In this document: one piece after another, positions 30,701-40,140 of the stretch | How positions within the stretch are numbered: the stretch's first letter is position 1 | Layout: every line of letters starts with the position of its first letter | Source: Closterium sp. Naga37s-1 | Lineage: Eukaryota; Streptophyta; Zygnematophyceae; Desmidiales; Closteriaceae | Assembly: GCA_947471745.1 (NCBI GenBank) | Contig: CANJKZ010000473.1 | Span: 749,001 to 813,000 of the forward strand | Direction of reading: 5' to 3' | Length of the DNA: 64,000 nt | Position numbers and translations under genes: made by a program | The notes under the pieces: generated by a model | The model's database searches: none | The model's input: the letters and a program-made list of their open reading frames with translations, nothing else | What the model was told of the DNA's origin: nothing

Positions 30701-33500
30701 CCCCGTGTGCTAGGAACACGAAGTCTGGGTGCGTTATTTCGCCTGGTATGGGGGCAAAAGTGAGCACGGCGTGGGGGGAGGGGGAGGGGAGGCTGTGAGT
30801 CACGTGGAGCCGTAGGGCATGAGGAAGGGCAGGTGGAAGAACGACTGCAGGTTCACCCCGTGTGCTAGGAACACAAAGTCGGGGTGCGTCACTGTGCCTG
30901 GTGGTGGGGGAAAGCGAGTAGGGTGAGGAGAGAATGGTGAGAGCGGGGAGGGGGGGGGAGGGGAGGGGAAGGGAAGGGAGGGGAGGGGAGGGGAGAGGAG
31001 GATGTGAGTATGGGCATGTGGGAGCCATGCGGCATGGGGTTTGGGGGAGGGTGGGGGAGGATGAGAGGCGGAAGGAAGGAAGTGAGAGAGAGGCGGTCGG
31101 AAGTGGAGGGAGGCACATTGGAAACGTGGAGGGGGTGTGGTGGGAGTGTGGGGGGAAGTGGCAGTAGCAGTGTACCTCTGCGCGCCTCCTTGTGCGCGTG
31201 GTCCGTGTTCGGGTTGACGGTGCCCGCCACTAGGTCATACACGGGCATGAACAGGCAGTAGTTGCTGCTCGGTTCCGAGTGGTGCAGAGAGTGATACCTG
31301 CAGGCGCAATTGAAGGGGGAGGGGGCGCGGGGGGAGGAAAAAGGGGAGGGTGGGAGAGGTGAGGGGAATGGGGGTGACTAGAAGAACAGGAACGATAGCG
31401 GAATTGCAGTATTCGAAAGGCTTTCTCTCGACGATTCCAAAGCACAAATAGCAGACTCACGTGGGCGTGTGCACGAGGTACTTGAGCGGCGGCAGCGCGC
31501 GCAGCAGCCACACGGGCACGAACTCAAAGTTGCAGTGCCCCACGGCATACGCGCTCTCTCACGATACCCCCACATACCCCAAGCAGCAAAAGCAGGGACT
31601 CACGTAGGCGTGTGAACGAGGTACTTGAGCGGAGGCACGGCGCGCAGCAGGCACACGGGCACGAACTCAAAAGTTGCAGTGCCCCTTGCCGCTCAAAAGG
31701 AGTTCTAAGGCACCCCAAGAAATCTGCCCCACCCCAACCCCAAAGCAGAGATGCGGACTCACGTGGGTGTGTGAACGAGGTACTTGAGCGGCGGCACAGC
31801 GCGCAGCAGCCACACGGGCACGAACTCAAAATTGCAGTGCCCCACAGCGTTCAGCCAATCACACGCCAGCCAGTACGCGTACAGCGCGCCGATGGACGCG
31901 CCGCCCAGCAGCCACGTGCCCACCACGGGCACGCACAGCAGCAGCGCGTGCCCGACCTGCTCCAGGAACGTGTGCACGTGCGCCGAGGACGGCTCAGTAG
32001 CGATAGACGCGTGGTGGTGGCAGTGGTAGCTCGCGTAGAAGAACGGAGTGTGCATAAAACGGTGGCACCAGTAGTAGAGGCACTCGACGGGCCCCACGTG
32101 CAGCGCCAGGACTAGCGCTAGACCGGGCCAGCTGAACAGCGGGAGGTTTCGCGCGCCTGGTAACCATTCGCGAAGGGCGGTGATCACCAGGGCTTGGAGG
32201 ATGATGGCGTCGTCCCTGTTGTGGGGGGGAGGTTAGAACGAAAGAAATGATGAGGGAGGTTTCGCGGGTTGGGTAACCATTCGCGAAATGCGGTAACCAC
32301 TAGCACCTAAAGGATGATGGCGTCGCCCCTGTTGGTCGGGGAGGTACGACCGAGGGAAAAGCGAGTGAGAGAGGTGAAAAGAGGTGACGAGGATGGTAAG
32401 AGGTGCGAGAGAGAGAATCAAGGCTATCAAGGCTCTCCAGCCTAGATAGCCTAAATAATCTGTAATCCCAGCAACGGATTTATAAAGCCTAATTAACTAA
32501 ATAAGGGCCGTCGATTATGTAGCTACGATCAGTGGCCGTCGAGAGTGTACGGTCATGTTGCCGTCGATCAGGAGCCGTCGATCAGGCACGATCACCGCGT
32601 CATGGTCGTAAGAAAAGGACGCTCTCAATAATGCCACTCCAGACCGGGTCCTGAACCATTTTCTCGAATTTGATCCACTCCTTTCTTGTGCAACGGTCGA
32701 TCAGGTAAGGCCACCGCGATACGGTCGCTCTAAGAGAGGGCTTCTAGGACGGCTCATACGCCACCCACAGAGCGACTCCCGATCAATTAGACACTCACCA
32801 ATGCGACTCGCGATCCACTTGCTCGAAATTGATACCCTTCTTCTGTATTCTGTAGCGGTCGATCAGGTACGGCCACCGCGCCACGGCCATCCAGAGATTG
32901 CCGTGCGCGAATCGCAGCAGCGCGAGCAGCACCATGTGGAAGCTCCACGAGTCCACGTCATCGCCGCCGTACAGGTGCGCGTGCACGGCTCGCGCGAGGA
33001 ACGGCGCGAGGATCATGTACTGCGGGAGAGCGGGATTGGGTGAGAGGGAGGGTGTGGTGGGGTTAGTAGGGTACGAAGCAGTCAGTAAGGAACGGCGCAA
33101 GGATCATGTACTGCGGGGAGCGCCGAACGCGGAAAACGCAGGAGAACGCGGGATTCGGGGAAGGTGAGGGGGTGAGAGGGGTAGGTGGGGTTAGGTAAGT
33201 AGGGTACGAAGGAGTCAACATAAGGATGAATAGGGTTAGTGGAGTAAGTACGGTAAGTAAGGTGAATAGGCTAAGGTGGGTAAGTAGGGTACGTAATAGT
33301 CAAAGGGAGAGGCAGACAGAGTCGATTCGGCTCGGCGTGTCAGGAAGATTCGCGAGCGAAGGCACTGCTGACTGTCAGAATCGAGATGGTACGCGATTGG
33401 AAGCATCGAGTAAGCTTGCTGGCCATGGAGCTGTGCTCACCTTAAAGCCTCCCATCCACCGCCATGGGACGTGAAACAGCGGGCCTGGCTTCGGAGACAT
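27773..33500 (-). CDS. CER1: CER1-like very-long-chain aldehyde decarbonylase/wax synthesis protein
   Basis: ER-membrane protein of the CER1/CER3 family, which makes alkanes for surface wax. Eight minus-strand exons join in phase to exactly 622 aa (Arabidopsis CER1 is 625): 33500-33441, 33019-32799, 32215-31763, 31297-31176, 30600-30347, 29591-29277, 28733-28449 and 27931-27773. It begins [13 protein letters not shown] as the family does. All three histidine boxes of the fatty-acid-hydroxylase superfamily are present: HRFMH (about 145-149), HCHHH (158-162) and YHSLHH (246-251), plus GHCNFE. CER3 proteins have degenerate boxes, so a catalytic CER1-type enzyme is inferred. The C-terminal WAX2 domain is recognisable ([18 protein letters not shown]-type [22 protein letters not shown]). 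Nearly every exon has truncated copies beside it (separate entries), yet all full exons keep phase and both splice sites. Confidence 0.94.
28018..28102 (-). repeat. Upstream truncated copy of CER1-like exon 8
   Basis: Repeats the first part of exon 8 (27931-27773): [22 protein letters not shown] against [21 protein letters not shown]. Matching stops at about the GWD codons. It lies 5' of the real exon in transcript order. Confidence 0.8.
28194..28330 (-). repeat. Downstream truncated copy of CER1-like exon 7
   Basis: Repeats the 3' part of exon 7 ([21 protein letters not shown]) and ends at the same CTGTGAG|GTGAG donor, but lacks the AAMRLPDD codons. Confidence 0.85.
28827..28898 (-). repeat. 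Upstream truncated copy of CER1-like exon 7
   Basis: Repeats the exon 7 opening (acceptor TGTCAG, then [20 protein letters not shown]) nearly base for base and diverges after the HLLV codons. Confidence 0.9.
29088..29240 (-). repeat. Downstream degenerate copy of CER1-like exon 6
   Basis: The 3' half of exon 6 (29277 side) recurs with many substitutions, including a CTGGTGAGTGGG-like donor edge and a [14 protein letters not shown] segment. It is older-looking than the other copies. Confidence 0.75.
29652..29817 (-). repeat. Two upstream truncated copies of CER1-like exon 6
   Basis: 29652-29699 is a near-identical copy of the first about 48 bases of exon 6 ([16 protein letters not shown]) with its CCCTCAG acceptor. 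29772-29817 is a diverged second copy ([16 protein letters not shown]). The G-rich spacers between them are also repeated. Confidence 0.9.
29937..30330 (-). repeat. Three downstream truncated copies of CER1-like exon 5
   Basis: The 3' part of exon 5 recurs at 30109-30215 ([13 protein letters not shown]...[10 protein letters not shown] with GTGAGT donor), at about 29937-30006, and as a short piece at about 30289-30330 (CLPLYLVLW). All lie 3' of the full exon 30600-30347 in transcript order. Confidence 0.9.
30661..30897 (-). repeat. Two upstream truncated copies of CER1-like exon 5
   Basis: The opening of exon 5 (acceptor, then [20 protein letters not shown]) recurs at 30742-30661 and 30897-30805. 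The second has [14 protein letters not shown]. The G-rich introns between copies are similar, showing that exon edge and intron were duplicated together. Confidence 0.92.
31461..31684 (-). repeat. Two downstream truncated copies of CER1-like exon 3
   Basis: The last about 80 bases of exon 3 ([20 protein letters not shown]) recur at 31684-31604 and 31543-31461, each followed by the ACGTGAGTC-type donor (the first has ACGTGAGTCCC). The full exon is at 32215-31763. Confidence 0.92.
33087..33110 (-). repeat. Upstream 24-bp copy of CER1-like exon 2 start
   Basis: CCCCGCAG|TACATGATCCTTGCGCCG repeats the acceptor and first codons of exon 2 (33019) 91 bp upstream, with one change in the copied codons. 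Confidence 0.8.
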
Positions 33501-35136
33501 CGCCTTCTGTGCAAAGCACAAAATTTGGCAGCTGTTGACTTATCCTGTGCCAAGTGCAATGGCGCGAGGAAGGATCAGAGAGACAGCCTCCTGTGCTCCT
33601 TTCGAAATCAGCGAGAGAAATATATAAACGATTAAGTCGGATGCGAAGAAGTAATCGCCGATGCTGTTTCAGTGGAAGCTGATCGTCCCGTGATCGTATC
33701 CTCGTTGAGGCTGCCTACAGTCCGTACAGTCTACAATAATGATAGTCGCAGCGAGTCATCAGACAGGGATCGCAGCTACGAGCGAAGTCACACGGTAAAT
33801 AAATCGATTTACTTTGCAGTATCTTGTCTTCAACTGACAGACAAGCCTCGTAAGGTGTGGGTGGAGAGGAAGAGAAAGTCGAGGAATAAAGCGAGGAGTT
33901 TAGCTGGTCTGAAAGAAGAACGCGAGGTTCGCAGCGAAGTACCTCACTCTCTAGTGGTTCGCCGAGCACCGCAAACTCGAAAATCCTCTCCCTAGTGGAG
34001 AAATCAAGGTAGGGGGGAGGGGTGAGTGAGGAGGAGGAAGATGACCAGAACTGACCAAACCAGGCACCGAAGCGGTGAGGTGGTCTGGGGGGTGCCTGCT
34101 GTCGAATCGAGGCTGCTTTCTAGGTCCGGATGGGCTGATCGGGTTGGACAATTAGCCTGCCTCTAGGTCTTCGGGATTGGTTTGCAAGAATCTGAATGGG
34201 TGTTACACCAAGCTCTCTCGGCATTCAAAAAACTGCTGGGGTAGCTGGTTGGTGATGGGCTCGAGGGAAACTGGTTTGGCTCCTCGTTCGGTTCGGGAAA
34301 CAGGGAGGAATATCGAGGATAATGTCCAGCTTGTGCGGTGCGCTGGAGGGGTGATGGAGGGGGAGGGGCAATACTGTAGAGGGGAGTGGAAGGCGTTCCA
34401 CCACGGAGTGAATGTTTTGCCGCGTTGACCTGACACCCAGTCGCCTGCCAAGCCCCTGACAACCTCCCACTTAGAAATTCAGGTCTGCGGCGAAATGGTG
34501 CTGGTCTATGAGATGTCGGCCTGTGCAATCGTTGCGGTTGATCACCTTGGTGATCGCTCAATCCGACGGTATAGCGCTTACATTTTCATTATCCCAGGCC
34601 AACCGCCGACAGCTACCTCACCGCCTTGTCACGGCGGCGGACGGATTGGTTTCGAAGCGACTCGGCACATCACGAAACAGTGTAGAACAGTAACTCTGCT
34701 TTCCTTCAGAGGTCCGGACTCCGGAGATGCAGGGCCACGACAATCTTCAGGCCTCCCTCCCCCACCACCGCCCGCACATTTCAAATCTGACTCCCGCGCT
34801 TTGCAGATTACAAACCATTGTGCAATTCGGTTCGGCATCGTACAAACCCTACAGTAACTCTTCCCCAAACCAAACCTTGTCCTGGTTAGAAAACCTTACG
34901 GCCAATGCGGTCGCTCACCTCACAACCACATTTATGACCGACAAAGAATCCGGACTTCTTTCTGGATAGGCGCCAACGAGAGGCTCGTCTAGGACGACAA
35001 GCACTGCGATGACCGCATTCTGAAAACGTGCCAACGGCCCAAGAATCAATCTCGGCCATCCAAAGAGGCAGAAAACTCTCCCTAATGCACGATCCATTAA
35101 TGCCTACTGTCAATAATAGTATGTTGGTCGTTTCTT
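33501..35136. other. Intergenic region upstream of the CER1-like gene
   Basis: No gene supported. Open frames here (for example 33672-33995 and 34163-34561) overlap in opposite directions and lack motifs. Nothing else stands out until the inverted repeat at 35137. Confidence 0.4.
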
Positions 35137-35264
35137 TTAAAGCAGCAGTATACATTTGGCAGGGGATTGCCAAAAGTTCATAAATGGTACTTTCGCTGGG
35201 GCGAAATCGTTTTGGGCACTGTACAAACTCCAACAGTACTGCCAAATGTATACTGCTGCTTTAA
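35137..35264. repeat. 26-bp perfect inverted repeat forming a long hairpin
   Basis: Arms 35137-35162 and 35239-35264 are exact reverse complements (outer ends TTAAAGCAGCAG and CTGCTGCTTTAA) separated by 76 bp. The loop region has further self-complementarity (TTGCCAAAA against TTTTGGGC, and TTTCGC against GCGAAA). The outer ends read TTAA on both sides. It could be a tiny MITE with TTAA target sites or a small-RNA precursor hairpin; the sequence alone does not decide. Confidence 0.85.
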
Positions 35265-35793
35265 CATTTGTTGCATGACTGACGTGCACCACTATGGGTA
35301 CATTCGGCTGTGGACATCTTCATTAAGAATGTGTCACAATAGATTGCGACGCGCACATACTGCATATGCTGCCAAGTGTCAGAATCCCAGGCCGCATGAG
35401 AATGAAGTGGGGTGTATTTTTCATTGGTTGCCGTGAACAACGCAATCGTCGCCCACGAGTTGCATGCAACATCTTCTAGGACCAACCATCGCACGCGATG
35501 CGAAATGTCACGCCCAACCGCCTGTATCTGTACATGGAGTGTGAGCGCGATTTTTTCACACGCGATAACACAACGAGCAGGGGTTGGCAGTTTAGGGAAC
35601 GAAAACATCTCAGCAAGCTCTTGCATGTCATGCCCGACTGTTTCCCGCCAGGGCTCAATGCACGTCCCCCCTTCTCTCATTTTTCCCGCCTTCCTCTTCC
35701 CGTGACCTACAATACCCTCGCTCACTGCAACTTCAATGTTGCAGTTCGGTCTTCCGCGACACAGGTAGATCTAGAAAATAGAGGCTCTGCGCC
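35265..35793. other. Intergenic region
   Basis: No feature supported. An open frame at 35498-35863 and its antisense partner have no recognisable motif. Confidence 0.35.
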
Positions 35794-35943
35794 ATGGCTC
35801 GTAAGCGTAAGAGCACCGATCGTGACAATGACGACAACGAGATACTGTACATACGATGGATGAATGACGAGATCGCAAACGGCCGACATCCCGTTGGATT
35901 TTCAGCTCCAGATGCGCCAACTCCTGAGGGATCGCCCGGATAG
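35794..35943 (+). pseudogene. Small basic/acidic ORF ended by a TIR element
   Basis: ATG at 35794 opens a frame beginning MARKRKSTDRDNDDNEI and ending after PEGSPG at TAG 35941-35943. The stop is supplied by the TIR element that starts at 35931. It may be the N-terminus of an ORF of the neighbouring Harbinger-like relic. Coding status is uncertain. Confidence 0.3.
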
Positions 35944-36212
35944 TAGACAGTGTTGAATAGTAGACAGGGGTTGTCTATTGTCCGGGTGTCTCTTATAAAC
36001 AGGCTAGACTCATTATAAGACACCTATTTGTGTGTACAAGTTAAGTCAGTGTAAGGGTTAGGGGCAATTGTATAACCGGGGGGTATCTTCTAAACGGTTC
36101 TTTGTCCATTTATATGACTTATATGACACCCAAAACCCCCCCAAATACAAGATAACCCAAGCATTTTTTCTAGTGTACGAGATAAGACATATATGTCTTA
36201 TATCCGGGCGAT
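35931..36212. mobile_element. Non-autonomous TIR DNA element (MITE-like), about 282 bp
   Basis: The left end ATCGCCCGGATAGTAGACAG and the reverse complement of the right end ATCGCCCGGATATAAGACAT match at 17 of 20 bases, the first 12 perfectly. The interior is AT-rich and full of short palindromes (ATAAGACATATATGTCTTAT, TGTCTCTTATA). No coding capacity. I cannot identify a clear target-site duplication, so the superfamily is unassigned. Confidence 0.7.
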
Positions 36213-36608
36213 GACGGTATGGCACAAACGCCACGCGTGGGGTCGTCGCGAGTGCGACGTGAGTCTTCCAGGGGCGCAACTTCGCATCACGTGGAAGATG
36301 AGGTGGAGGACGACGAGTCGGACTCGACTATCGCGGATATGTTGTTGGCACCGACGACGATGACGAGGATGAAGATGATGATGGCGAGTCGGAGGAAGAC
36401 AAAGGGGACGACGAAGACGACGACGTCGCGGAGGAAGAGACCCGACCAGGCCTGTCGAAGTTCCTGGGGCCCATACTTGCGCTCCCCAGCTCCTCCCCAT
36501 CTGACCCTGTTTTGGGTGTAGCTGAGCGTTTGGGCGCCCTGTTAACGGTCACGGGCGCGCCCCAAAGTGAAAACTTGAAATCCGGGCCTGTGAAGAGTTT
36601 GCACTTAG
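36213..36608 (+). other. Low-complexity acidic coding-like relic
   Basis: GAC/GAT-rich DNA. In one frame it reads VVGTDDDDEDEDDDGESEE and then an open stretch through GLSKFLGPILALP into the tandem repeats at 36609. Another frame opens at ATG 36220. Together with the Harbinger relic downstream it may be a decayed accessory ORF of that element, which is inference. Confidence 0.35.
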
Positions 36609-37012
36609 ACGCTAAGGGAAAATTCGGGTGCTCCAAAGCTGACTTAGACACATTACAAACACGGGATTGGCTAGAAAACACTAAGGGAAAATTCCACTCC
36701 TCACGTGCAACCTAAGGAGAAAGGGGGGGGGGGGGCTTAGACGCTTAGGGAAAATTCGGGTGCTCCAAAGCTGACTTAGACACTTTACAAACACGGGACT
36801 GGCTAGAAAACACTAAGGGAAAAATCCACTCCTCTCGTGCAACCTAAGGAGAAAGGGGGGGGGGGGGGGGGGCACTCGGACGCTGAGGGAAATTTCGGGT
36901 GCTCCAAGCTGACTTAGACACTTTACAAACACGGGATTGGCTAGAAAACGCTAAGGGAAAAATCCACTCCTCTCGTGCAACCTTAGGAGAAAGGGGGGGG
37001 GGAGTTAGTCAG
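36609..37012 (+). repeat. Three tandem copies (about 130-140 bp) separated by poly(G) runs
   Basis: Copies begin at about 36609, 36739 and 36880. Each holds CTAAGGGAAAATTC-like words, GGTGCTCCAA, CTGACTTAGACAC, ACAAACACGGGA and GGCTAGAAAAC, and each ends in GGAGAAA followed by 9-19 G. The G-run length varies between copies. A further G run occurs at about 37021-37032. Confidence 0.9.
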
Positions 37013-37200
37013 AATTGGGGGTGGGGGGGGGGGGATCCTACAACCGGAGACCAAAACTTTGAGACAGGGGAAGGCCTGGTTTGAGCCCTTAACGCATCCG
37101 GGGAAGGGTCGAACGAGGCACTTAGTGGCACGGGTGCAGTGCGAATCTAACACTTTATGCAGTCGAGCTGGAGCAAAAGTGGCCCGGAATATTCAGGGCA

Positions 37201-37602
37201 TTAAGGGCATATGCCCTTGAATCGACAGGCCTGGACCCGACCCGTGCAGGTTGCGCCTTGGCAGTAGTTGAAGCACTGTGCCCAGTCTTCCATTAGTTTG
37301 TCTCCGCGTGGGGCATGCGAGAGGGTGAGGCAGAAGTCCCTGAGAGGGTAGGCCACATCCCCAACTAGTTGGTACGGGGCAATGTCTCCTCTTTGTAACC
37401 TCTCCAGTAGTGCACTTTTTATGAAAACTCGTCGGTCGTGTGCACTACCAGGATACCCGATGAGGTAGTCCCAGATGATGCCACGAGCATTACATGTAAG
37501 CTGTAGCTGCACTGCATATGCCGAGTTTCGCGTCCAGTACTCTGTCCGATGCCCCTCCATCCCCTTTATGTGGATGTGTGTTCCGTCCATTGAGCTCTCC
37601 AC
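37201..37602 (-). pseudogene. PIF/Harbinger-type DDE transposase fragment
   Basis: The 134-codon minus-strand frame carries SMDGTHIHIKG, then YWTRNSAYAVQLQLTCNARG, DYLIGYPGSAHDRRVFIKS and LVGDVAYPLRDF. These are the DGTH, GxPGSxHDxRVF and GDxxYPL motifs of the HARBI1/DDE_Tnp_4 nuclease, so the first two catalytic Asp are present. The expected C-terminal Glu block is not recognisable, and no N-terminal part is found upstream. A decayed or partial copy is inferred. A 16-bp palindrome AAGGGCATATGCCCTT lies at its 3' end (37203-37218). Confidence 0.8.
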
Positions 37603-38353
37603 GGGTCGGGAAGCAAACCCAGTATGCCTTGAAAAAAGTATTGTGTGATGCCATCATATGCATTCACGTTTGTCTGCCTCCTATCCTAACTTTCTACCTT
37701 GCATGCGCTGTGTGTGCGTGCGTAATGTCGAAGTAAAAGGCTTCGCCCTTGCTTAGGCACAGGTGTTCTCTGCGACGACATGGTGAATTCGACGAAGAGG
37801 TCGTCGAATTGGCTCTCGGGTTCAGACAAAAGAGATCGTCGACCAGCCCGTCCTCTGACCGACGGGGTGGTTTTCGACGCGCGAACTCTCACGGGCGGGG
37901 TGCTTTTCGACGAGCCTCGTCCTCTGATCGAGGGGTGCTGTTCGGCAAGCCTCGTCTCTACGAACTGTTCGAGCGACAGAGAAATTATGCTGATGTGTGC
38001 AAATTTCGCTCAGGAGATATGTGCATAGTCGACCTATGGAACGGCATCACGTGCTAGACGGTGGACCTGCGCAATGTGCCTGACGAACCTGTCGACACGT
38101 TTTCTACCTGGCACCTGCGCAATGTGCCTGACGGTGCAGCTGTCGACCTGCACCTACTTGGTAGGTGCACACATGTGCGCAGATATTTACCCGGGAATGC
38201 AGTGCTGGCAGGCCGCACTTCGACAGTGTTGGCAAGCCGCTCTGCTGTTGCGCTGTCAGTTCGCCTTGCAGAATGCTTGCTTGGTGTTGCAATGCCTTCC
38301 TTGCTATATCGACTTGCACGCCTCATTGTAATCTATTGTTCTTCTCAATTTCT
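37603..38353. other. Repeat-rich spacer with GTCGAC words
   Basis: No gene supported. A 20-bp word CCTGCGCAATGTGCCTGACG occurs at 38067 and again 49 bp later. GTCGAC words recur (about 37840, 38028, 38092, 38142), as in the 39.3-40.1 kb stretch. Confidence 0.45.
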
Positions 38354-39300
38354 TAGTGAAACTCTTGCCAAAATTCTCTATGAATATAGCAAGTAGTAAG
38401 AACGTTAGTAGAACGCTACGATCACCCGCACAACCCCGTGCCCTCCTCCGTAGTCCACTCCCGTTGTAGGGTGACTCTTCGCAAAGTGGACCAGGACCAA
38501 GGGCAACACCTCAATGCTGAGGGTCTGGGGTTGCATGGTGCAATACAGGCCGACTTCTGCTACCATCGGCAAGTTTACCGATCGCGCACGCTGGGGGATT
38601 CATCTTAGGATTAGCTATGAATACAAGGGTTGGCTGATCCTGGACCTCGACCCCAACAAGATCGCACCTGCACAATACGTTCTCTTCTACGAACACCTCA
38701 CCCTCGCAAGTTACCTTGAAGACCGACAAGCAAGAGCAACACGGGCCTACGCCAACAGCGGCAGGAGCTTCGCCTCTCCAGAAGACGAGGCAGCTGCCAC
38801 GGCTCTCGATCGCGACCCCACCGATGAACACCCTGGCGTACCTCCTCGCCCGCGCAACGACGATGACGATGGCGATGACGATGACGATCGACAGCGCGCC
38901 TGGCCCCTCACGCCGTCGAGACCCTGCAAGGAGCGCTCCGCCCGCACACGAAAGCGATGACGACGACGTGGGTGAAGTAACCACTCAGGAACGGCATGGT
39001 GTTGTGAACGTTACGGGTCTGCAAATACTCGGCCTACATACCGCCACAGCCACCGCTCCGCGCGTCGTCGAGCCTAAGAACCCGCGACAGGCATACGAAC
39101 GAATTAGGTAATGCGCACCTACGTCGGCTGTTCTAAAGGTATCGTTGCAGGGCCGTCCACGCTCACCGCACCATGCGGAGATTAACTCAACAACGGGAGC
39201 TAGACTACGGGGGAAGGCACGGTTGTGCGAGTGATCGCATCGTTTGCTTGTGTTCTCTCTACGCACACATTCACGGGGAGAATTGGCAAGAGTTTCACTA
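38354..39300. repeat. Inverted repeat pair bracketing the copia relic
   Basis: 38354-38370 (TAGTGAAACTCTTGCCA) is the exact reverse complement of 39284-39300, with weaker complementarity continuing on both sides (GAGAATT near one arm, AACAAT words near the other). The arms face each other around the copia-like fragment. Confidence 0.7.
38505..39116 (+). pseudogene. Ty1/copia-like polyprotein fragment (integrase C-terminal region)
   Basis: The frame reads LRVWGCMVQYRP, then KFTDRARWGIHLRIS, YEYKGWLILDLDPNKI and YVLFYEHLTLASYL. This is the copia pattern LRxFGCxAY...KxGxxLGYS...GYxxxDxxxxKIxxSRDVxFxE found just after the integrase core. The frame runs on through an acidic DDDDGDDDDD stretch to 38960 and, in another frame, to PRVVEPKNPRQAYERI at about 39105, resembling the linker ahead of reverse transcriptase. 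No RT is found. A truncated retrotransposon is inferred. Confidence 0.65.
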
Positions 39301-40140
39301 GCAAAGGTTCACAACAATGATAGCAACAAAGTTGGCAACAATGACTACATCAGATGCAAGGTTGCCTAACACACAGGCAGGTCGACCTCCAGCGCAGCAA
39401 GGTCGACCGCTCTCCAGCACTGCAAAGTCGACCACAATCCAGCACTGGAGCAAGGCGACCGTCCAGCGTTGCATCCGCAGGTGACAGCAGCGCACACGCT
39501 CACGCCTCATTCGCAGGTGCTTGCATATGGTTGGCCCAACGTGCACCGTCACGTGCAAGTCAGCCCATGTCTGCGCTTGATGAGCCACGTCGACTTCGGG
39601 ATACCACTCCGAAGTTGGCTTCGCCAGAACCTCCTAGGCGACGGTCGCGCACCCCCGCAGAACCTCGTCGCACGGGTAACTTGGTCGACCGGGCAACGAC
39701 CAAGTCGGCGTCGACTTGTGTGGCCGGTGTCGACCAACTGCTGTATGTGCCCGTCGACCACTTAGGTCGACGACCTCCAGCCGACTTCACCAAGTCGGCC
39801 ACTCCACTGGTCGACCATTTCTGGTCGACCAGCCCTGCTGTTCACCGACTGCACCAAGTCGAATTTCCCACGTCGGCGCCATCAAGTCGACCTCCAAAAG
39901 TCGGCGCCCTCCTAAGTCGGCGCCCCTCCCAGGTCGACGACTCCCTTCGTCTACCACATGGCTGAAGTCGGCCGCCGGCTCCTGTCGTCGGCAGCTTCAC
40001 AGTGGCCCCGTGCAGGTCGACTAAGGCTGTCGACCTGCTCGCCCAAGTCGGCGTCGCCCACTGCAGTTGATCGGCTGCACCTCCCGCACACCCGACCACG
40101 AAGCCGGCTCCGCCCAAGCGGAGACGGGGCCAACTCCCGT
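39301..40140. repeat. GTCGAC-rich low-complexity segment
   Basis: The palindrome GTCGAC and close words (GGTCGACC, AAGTCGGC) recur at least fifteen times between about 39370 and 40050. One plus-strand frame (39354-39965) is open, but it is Arg/Pro/Ser-rich without motifs. It is probably retrotransposon-derived, given the copia relic next to it. Confidence 0.55.
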
